From Adiantum capillus-veneris (Eukaryota > Streptophyta > Polypodiopsida > Polypodiales > Pteridaceae), in contig CM043959.1 in assembly GCA_014529385.2 (NCBI GenBank), forward strand, positions 8,459,526 through 8,523,525: a stretch of 64,000 nucleotides of DNA, in the 5' to 3' direction. Positions 57,820 to 64,000 of the stretch are shown here, piece by piece. Each line of letters starts with the position of its first letter. The stretch's first letter is position 1. The notes below the pieces were generated by a model. The model saw nothing but the letters and a program-made list of their open reading frames with translations, did not search any database and was not told where the DNA came from. Made by a program: the position numbers and the translations under genes.

Positions 57820-60310
57820 TAAACTGTGTGAAAAAACGGGTCCTATTTTTGGCAACTATACCACTCTAAACTTCCTTTTTGTGAGGTTTAGATGGCTAGA
57901 GGTTAGGCCTTCATAGTTCTCAACATGTTTTGATTCTTGTAGGGAGAGCTAAGTGTTAAAATTGAAAGTTATGACCAATTTACAAGAATTGCATAATCCT
58001 TTTTTTTGGCCAAAATTAGCACTTTTATGATTTTTTTGGTGGCTTTCTTGATATCCAAATTCAATTTTGATTGTGTAAGTGTAATGTATAACATAAAGAT
58101 AATCTTCCTTGAGTTTTGGGGGACCTAATATGCTATATAGCATAGTATATGATGATGGTTGAGTTTTTTGATTGTTGCTGAAGAATACGATACATTTTAG
58201 AGTAGCAAGTATAACTTTCTCAATATTGCTAGTTTCTTAGGAAAATTGTGTGTATTTTGTAGGTAGTAACCATATCTAATCATAGACTACAAACTTGGCT
58301 GGATATTGAGTAGTTTCTATGGGTTTCTAGAGGTCACAATGCTAAACCCAGTTTTTTCATGTTTGCTGTATTTAGCACTTTATCATTTCCCCCAAGGTTC
58401 CAATTGTAAGAGATTCATTATCCTTTTGACATGCTCCATGGCTCCTTTTGAATCCAGAGGCCCAAAGGGAACTAAGAAAACATGTATATAGTATTTGTAT
58501 TGAGCGTGACTATAGAAACTTGGATGATAGGTCCCCAGAATCGCAAAAATGCAACTTTTTTGTACCTATTTTTTTTGCCCAAAAAGAAATTAGTGAGGTT
58601 AAAGCAACCAGATGTTTTGGTCACCAACCCATTGAAGTTAACGGGGCATTTTATCTCATGTCCTACAAAAATCTCCACTCTTATTTATATGCAATCAACC
58701 GTAAGAAATTGTTGTTTTGGGCAAAATGCATTGGTCCATCAACTTTGGAGGCTTCTAGTGACCAAGGGATTAGAAAAATTACAAGTTTCTCATTTTTTCC
58801 ATATGTAGTAGTTATTGAACTATAAACTCATGAAAGGATTTTTCAAAATGAGTCGATCTAATATGGTTTTGGAATTTTTTCCCAAAACCGTGAAAGGACA
58901 CTTTTATGTCCTGTTAGGTTACCATTCTAGTGTTAACATATAGTCTTGTGAGACAGAACATTGCAAGCATTGTTTGATTTTCAGGTTGAGTCCTTCCAAA
59001 TTCAAAATAATCTTCCATTGCCTCAATTCAAACCTTGACATCATGTTCTATATTAGCCCCTTTTCCTTGAAGTAAACTGTATTGTACAAAGAAGTAGATG
59101 GTACTGAGGGATCAAATATTCATGTGATCGTGTGAAATTTCTTATGATCAAAATTTTTATAATCACATTCACATAATTAAAAAAAAGATGATAAGTGGTG
59201 ATTTGAAAACCCACCAAAATCCCACCAAGGTATGTGTTTTTTTTTACAAGCTTACTAGGAAACTATGTGAACCCTATACTGAGCTCGTTAAGAAATGGAA
59301 AAATGCTAGCAAGCTTACCAAATTGGATGATTTCTATAGGTTAAGGAGAAGTCATGTGAATATTTAACATGATCACATAATCTGAAAGTGATCACTTAAC
59401 GCTATTAATGTGTTCACATGTTTGTGAACATGTTAATGAAATCCCTGATGGTACCTATGCAATAGTACACTTATTATAACTTAAGACTCATTATAATATT
59501 AAGTAATTAACTTCAACAACTCAAGACAAAAACTTGAGTCCCCATTATTTCACTTAATCCAAGGTAACACACGTTTATATATTGAAGATATATACAAAAG
59601 TTGGTCTCTCTCAGATCTATCATGACATATACAACGGTTAACTTTGCTAAAAGCTAGATAATTCTCAGAGTCAAATTCCTGAGAACATTGTGGTACAATC
59701 AATAAGTGTTTTCAAGTAAGTTTTTACAATTCATTGTTTCATTCGAGTAGTAGCTCTTGTATGCATCTTTAGAGGATTATAAAATACAAGCCTCTTATTT
59801 TGGAAAAAAATATCAGGTAAAGAAATGGGTTTGATCTTGTAACTAGGGATCACTTTGACCACTTGATTGAAGACCCATTTGTTTAAAGTCATCCCAAAGC
59901 CATCTTAAGAGATAACAACATAGTCATCCATAGTAGTACTAAGGAAGTAGTAAAGCTAGATAACTCATCTCAGCTCTTCTCCCCATTGAAGAAAAGACAT
60001 CCGAGATTCTTTACATTGATGTAGAAGATGCCACCTTCATAGTCTCTCGAAATATCCCATTCCTTTGAATTCTTGTTGATGGAGAAGAGAAAGCCTTCAT
60101 CAAAATATTTTGTGTGTTGCAACAAAAAACTAAAGTTTAAAGAGAAACAAGTCTCCAAGAACATTATTTTAAAGGTCTTGAACTTCAAATATTCAGTGTC
60201 GGCATCTTCTTGGAACATCCAGGCTAGTAAGTTCTTGAACTTGAGCTTCCAATTGTCATTTTCATGTTTTTATTTCAAATTTTCAAAATATTGGATTTCA
60301 AAGTTCCTAA
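57820..60310. other. Gene-free AT-rich stretch
   Basis: No recognisable gene. The overlapping 100-125 codon frames at 58448-58825 are unrecognised and AT-driven. 59940-60310 (minus) is the probable leader side of the PBS remnant below; its 82-codon minus frame (60218-59970) has no known motif. Confidence 0.5.
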
Positions 60311-60315
60311 CATAG

Positions 60316-60600
60316 GCTTTGATACCACATGTGAGGTCCCGCTCCCATCACATATCGCTTGGCAACTAGAGGGTACTTTATAGATCACTAGGCCCTAATT
60401 AATGAAAAAAAAACATAGTCAAGATAGTACCAATTCCAATGGATAGGATGCTGTCACAAGGTAACTTGATCCTAATCCATTAGATATGTTTCCTAGTCTT
60501 GTCTTCTAGGGGAAGGATAATCTCTTACAAATATTTAAACATTCTTAGATCTCATCTTCCAAAATAGAGAAACTGAAATTCCTTTTTTCCCATATCTTTG
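60316..60600 (-). mobile_element. Primer site and LTR remnant of another element
   Basis: Minus-strand TGGTATCAAAGC (60316-60327) followed two bases later by a possible LTR (TGTGAGGTCC on the plus strand, from 60330) with a minus TATA-like CTATAAAG at 60376-60383. This matches the PBS/LTR junction form of the element at 31941. The outer LTR end is unresolved and no coding part is recognised. Confidence 0.45.
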
Positions 60601-61490
60601 AGAGGCATGAATCATTTGATATTTCTCAACTCTTGGAGCAATGATGTTCTAATTTTACTTTTTCTAAAAAATAGGGAGTGGAGAGTTTCCCGACTAATCG
60701 AGACCACCCGTCCATTGACATGTCAACCTGAGCCAGTCCCCACTTTCCACCCCACACTCAGACTTTAATCTTGTTTCCTAATTACTAACACATGGTTGTT
60801 CATAACACATAGTTATTTTATTAAAGTTCCTATTACAAGTTCATATAATTAGCCATTCAAACAATAAAAAGTCGGCACCAAGACAATCTTTCCTAGGGAA
60901 AAATTAACATACAACACTACTTCATATTTTTTCCAATACTCCAAAATCGTAGAGACTTCTTTCGGTGGATGTTCACTCCACCCGTTGTCATTGGTTTCCC
61001 ATACAACCAGAAAGTATTGACTCCTAGAGTAGCCCCCGGGATGAGTCACATCATATGTTCATATAAATAAACTAAGATGCCTCATAGAAATGCACGTCTC
61101 TTGTGAAAAATGTGAGCTATCTCACTATGATGAAAGGGGAGTTTAGATTAAATCAATATTGGAATAAAATTAAGTAAAGTTGACAAAGTCCATACTAAGA
61201 AAACATTCTTTCCTACATCAAAAATTATATCATTGAATATATCCATCCTAATAATTCAAACTTAGGAAAATAACAAGTTGAAATGATGTAGTCTCCAATT
61301 GGGAGCGACCCAATATTTTTAGGGTAATTTTTCCTTCCTAATTACTCATGATACATCAAAAATCAAATAGATAAAAAGTATTCCTACCTTCTCATGAGGG
61401 ATATCATTGCTTCGGGAGATGATTGACAATTCTTCATTCATAGAGGCCTTTACTTTTCCTTTTGCATACTGGTTCTAGCCTCGTGATCCT
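60601..61490. other. Gene-free stretch
   Basis: Nothing recognised on either strand. Confidence 0.45.
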
Positions 61491-61498
61491 GGCCATAT

Positions 61499-61870
61499 TC
61501 ATGGATGACCATGGTGTAAACAGATTGCACATCGACTACTATTTTGCCTTAAGAAAATAAAACAAACTAAATGATAATAATGACCACATGTCAATGTATA
61601 ATATCCACTCCATCCATCAAAATTCTTGTAGCAAACTGGACATTGGGAAGATGAGGATGCATCTGAAGTAGACGAGGGGACCAAATCTGGATGCATGACA
61701 AGGTGGCTAATGTGTGTCCCTAATTGTACAACTGCTGGATTCACTCATTGTGTTAGATTTTGAACGTCCTGGCTTAAGCGATGAATGCTTTTCTCCATCC
61801 GGACTTGTGAGGGTTGGGGTGTCAGGGTGGCTATAGAAAGCTGTGTTATTTCTGCATCTTTCTCTGTCAA
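61499..61870 (-). pseudogene. RING-H2 finger with coiled-coil lead-in
   Basis: Minus frame with CPVCYKNFDGWSGYYTLTCG followed by HYYHLVC and, 12 residues on, CAIC: all eight zinc ligands of a RING-H2 domain (CxxC, C-x-H-x2-H-x2-C, CxxC) are present, a fold that usually recruits an E2 in ubiquitin ligases. Upstream in the same frame is MEKSIHRLSQDVQNLTQ, a helical segment, then a TGA at ~61745 and the rest of the RING frame. Because the stop is in frame and upstream homology continues, this is probably the C-terminal part of the decayed gene that starts with the kinase at 63.9 kb, all on the minus strand. Confidence 0.55.
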
Positions 61871-61901
61871 TTGTGTCGTGTAAATATCTTTCTCTCTTTA
61901 A

Positions 61902-62210
61902 CTATAGATCAGTGCCTTCCACTATAAATGCCAGCTCATCTCGGGTGAAAGTGACACAACTCTTCCTGAAATCATGAGTGGCAACAGTTGTCTCCTTTGA
62001 CAAGAAGTCTACTGGTCGTTGTTGCACAAAGTGAACATATAACATTTTTGCAAAATACAGTGCACAATTTGCATTGTGCAAGGGATGGCCATAAACCTCC
62101 AAATAAATCCTCTCAGCGTTTTCTTTGATCGCATCATGATTACACTTCGAAACCTTCCACCCTCCTTTCTTGATCTCTGCGTCCTCACATGGCCATATTG
62201 TCTTGATCAT
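61902..62210 (-). pseudogene. Middle segment of the kinase-RING gene (unknown domain)
   Basis: 102-codon minus frame, protein-like in composition (IKTIWPCEDAEIKKGGWKVS, ERIYLEVYGHPLHNANCALY, FTRDELAFIVEG). No domain recognised. An adjacent frame just upstream (62420-62215) reads helical Gln-rich sequence (SLEHGMLAQQATCTARQLSK) with stops. Position and strand suggest it is part of the same gene. Confidence 0.35.
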
Positions 62211-62880
62211 GTCCGAGGCTTTGTCACTTCTTTATTGATCTCTTTCCATTGCATGTGGTTTGGATTTGCCTATTTTGAGAGTTGTCGAGCAGTACATGTC
62301 GCTTGTTGTGCCAACATGCCATGTTCCAGAGACTTCATGTGCTAAAATACATTAACAGTCGCTTGTTGTTGATCATCGGGCAGTGATTGGGTGCCACTAT
62401 CTTGTTCTGCATCGGCCATTTTCTCTTAGAGATGTAATCAACAAATAGATCAATATTCAATATCATTGGCAAAGATATATTCTCACGATTCAACAATCTC
62501 ACAGATGTAGAATATAACAACTTCTCGTTCACTAGAAAATACCGCGGAATCCATTAAATCAAACCACAAAAAATGCGGCTAATTGAACCACAAGGCAAAT
62601 TTGAAATACTGACACTCAACATGACAAAATTTAAATGACTAAAGATAATTAACTCAATTAGGTAAACCACTTCAAACCAGATAATTCACTTCAATAAAAA
62701 TTAGGATATCCTGGACAAGACATATGTATATCACAGAAATGGCTCAATCGGATAAAATGATGGTGCAAGTTCAACAAGGGACGTTGGACAGGGTTAGGGT
62801 CTGTCTTTAAATGTTCTTTTAAAAATATCAACACGTTGGAAGCATTTCTTCTTTTTTCCCGCTCTTTTAACAATCTACTT
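62211..62880. other. Stretch between kinase and middle segment
   Basis: AT-rich with short broken frames on the minus strand; 62540-62880 may be an intron of the minus-strand gene, but no splice pair stands out. Confidence 0.35.
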
Positions 62881-62884
62881 TAAT

Positions 62885-63960
62885 TCAAATAGCCCTCATA
62901 ACATCTTCGTCCGGGTGGTGAAAAACTTCTTCTAGAAAGTAAACTTTTCTGGATGCACTCCAAAAATTTTCCAGCATGTCGAATAGGTATCCCAATGTAT
63001 AAATGTCACTCGCTTTCGTGTATGTATTTGTGCACTGTGGATTGTATAGTTCAGGAGCAATCCACGATCGCTTAGCCATCTCATTATTCCTTGCTCTCTG
63101 TGCATCCAAAACTGTAGAGTTTGACTGTGCGCATGGATACAGATAATTAATTATTGCATGCTTAGTTTGTGTTCTTAGCATCATACCCCAATCAATGATG
63201 CCGACGCGGGGTTTATTGGCACGAGTAAAGTCCAACATTATATTGAACGGGTGCAGGTCAATGTGCACTATACCGGGCGAGTGGACAGCTGCAACACCGT
63301 CGATTAAGGCGTGACAAATGGCTGGCATCTGATCGATCACTGCTTTGATCCGCACTGTGGCTATCTCTTGGACAGGAAGATTTGCTACAGGCAATTACCT
63401 CGAGCCGTATTGTAGCCTGTGCATGTGTCATTTGAGCAATCTATGAGCGAATGGTAAGCGGCACATCATGTCGCCCACGGTACCCCCATTGTAGTATGGG
63501 AATATTGTGATCCAAGAAGCGTCGGTAGTAAACCCAATGCACCTTCCAATGGAGGGGTGAAGCGTTTACATTCCTTGCTCTGTCTGAAAGCTGTCAAATT
63601 TTTCCTCACTCCGTCCCTTGTAACATTTTCCCACATATGTAATGTCGTATGGAAAAAAGAGATACCTTTGATGGTGTACAATGTGCACACACCGAAGGAG
63701 CCTGCTCCAATCCTCATACCTTCTACCAAGGCTTCATCAAGGATGCCAACAAGATGAGCGTACTTTGCATTCAAAGCCGTGCACATGATTGTGACGGTGC
63801 CGCTCGCATCGGATCAACCCCCAAAGCTACTTGCACATCTTGGGCCGTCTTCAATCTCTTGGTTAAGGCTGCTTGGTCCTGCGCTTTCACACGCTTCATC
63901 TTTACCTTCTGTTCTATCCACAATTTATCCCAGAGCTCTAATTTTGACATGTCGTAGGCA
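62885..63960 (-). pseudogene. Protein-kinase domain, frameshifted
   Basis: Minus-strand pieces in order: coiled-coil-like LWDKLWIEQKVKMKRVKAQD (~63900); P-loop MRIGAGSFGVC (~63715); helix C region VTRDGVRKNLTAFRQSKECK; in a second frame HPSIGRCIGFTTDASWITIF and YYNGGTVGDMM (~63540-63470); then in 63394-62885 the catalytic loop HIDLHPFNIML (HRDLKPEN equivalent, Arg replaced by Ile), DWG for DFG, WIAPELYN (APE) and DIYTLGYLFDML. Frame changes near 63800 and 63555 and stops near 63420 and 63397 have no room for introns, so it is a pseudogene. The VAIK lysine was not found. The N-terminus continues past the window edge. Confidence 0.68.
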
Positions 63961-64000
63961 AGTGGGATATCTTCCTTTAAGTCTCTTCAAATACTTTCAT

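Noticed and set aside
58448-58825. 125-codon ORF in intergenic DNA
   Set aside because: AT-rich, overlaps an equally long ORF in another frame, and shows no recognisable motif.
59380-59450. Inverted words TGTTCAC/GTGAACA in AT-rich DNA
   Set aside because: Seven-base arms in AT-rich sequence with no flanking duplication are expected by chance.

Overview
The window looks like intergenic, retrotransposon-packed DNA from a large plant nuclear genome. The evidence is: Ty1/copia and Ty3-type polyproteins with plant-style TATA boxes, primer-binding sites matching plant initiator-Met tRNA (TGGTATCAGAGC), a leucine-rich-repeat fragment of NLR type, two PPR-protein relics whose wording (DVVSWNALI, EGLSPN) is typical of fern and lycophyte PPR families, and very abundant (GA)n/(CT)n and (CA)n microsatellites. 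A homosporous fern is my best guess, by inference only. No clearly intact host gene is visible. No rRNA, tRNA or CRISPR array was found.

Layout. 1-11827: tandem Ty3-type structure, internal(gag-pol)-LTR-internal(acidic Gag-like ORF)-LTR; the leftmost LTR lies outside the window. It sits in an older minus-strand LTR element (11828-~12550). 12551-15570: no gene. 15574-~17340: decayed ~285-bp tandem repeat in which a 20-bp palindrome is better preserved than the rest. 18016-23492: full-length Ty1/copia element with identical 143-bp LTRs and a CACGG target duplication, yet two in-frame stops. 23498-25110: Ty3 relic. 26626-32233: old minus-strand copia element with both LTRs. 32831-37980: ~1.15-kb tandem array carrying four LRR-coding fragments with compound (CT)n(CA)n microsatellites. 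40540-40865 and 45100-45450: PPR relics. 42503-44340: TIR (hAT-like) element containing a 61-bp foldback insertion; 44403-44691: Tourist-like MITE. 48194-48779: LINE C-terminus. 49163-53112: gag-only LTR element lodged in a (GA)n tract. 54511-57819: truncated minus-strand copia element. ~60316: PBS/LTR remnant. 61499-64000: decayed minus-strand gene with a kinase domain and, downstream, a RING finger.

How the parts work together. The two internal regions at the left share one LTR type, as expected of an autonomous element and a non-autonomous partner that borrows its reverse transcriptase and integrase; both the partner at 7481 and the separate element at 49163 carry only Gag-like reading frames. 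The most unusual signals are (i) a pair of ~70-codon ORFs inside the long LTR that resemble each other at protein level although many shared residues use different codons, joined by an ATGA overlap; (ii) the palindrome-centred repeat at 15.6-17.1 kb; and (iii) the 61-bp foldback with a 10-bp target duplication in a palindromic site. All domain calls come from reading motifs by eye; no database search was run.
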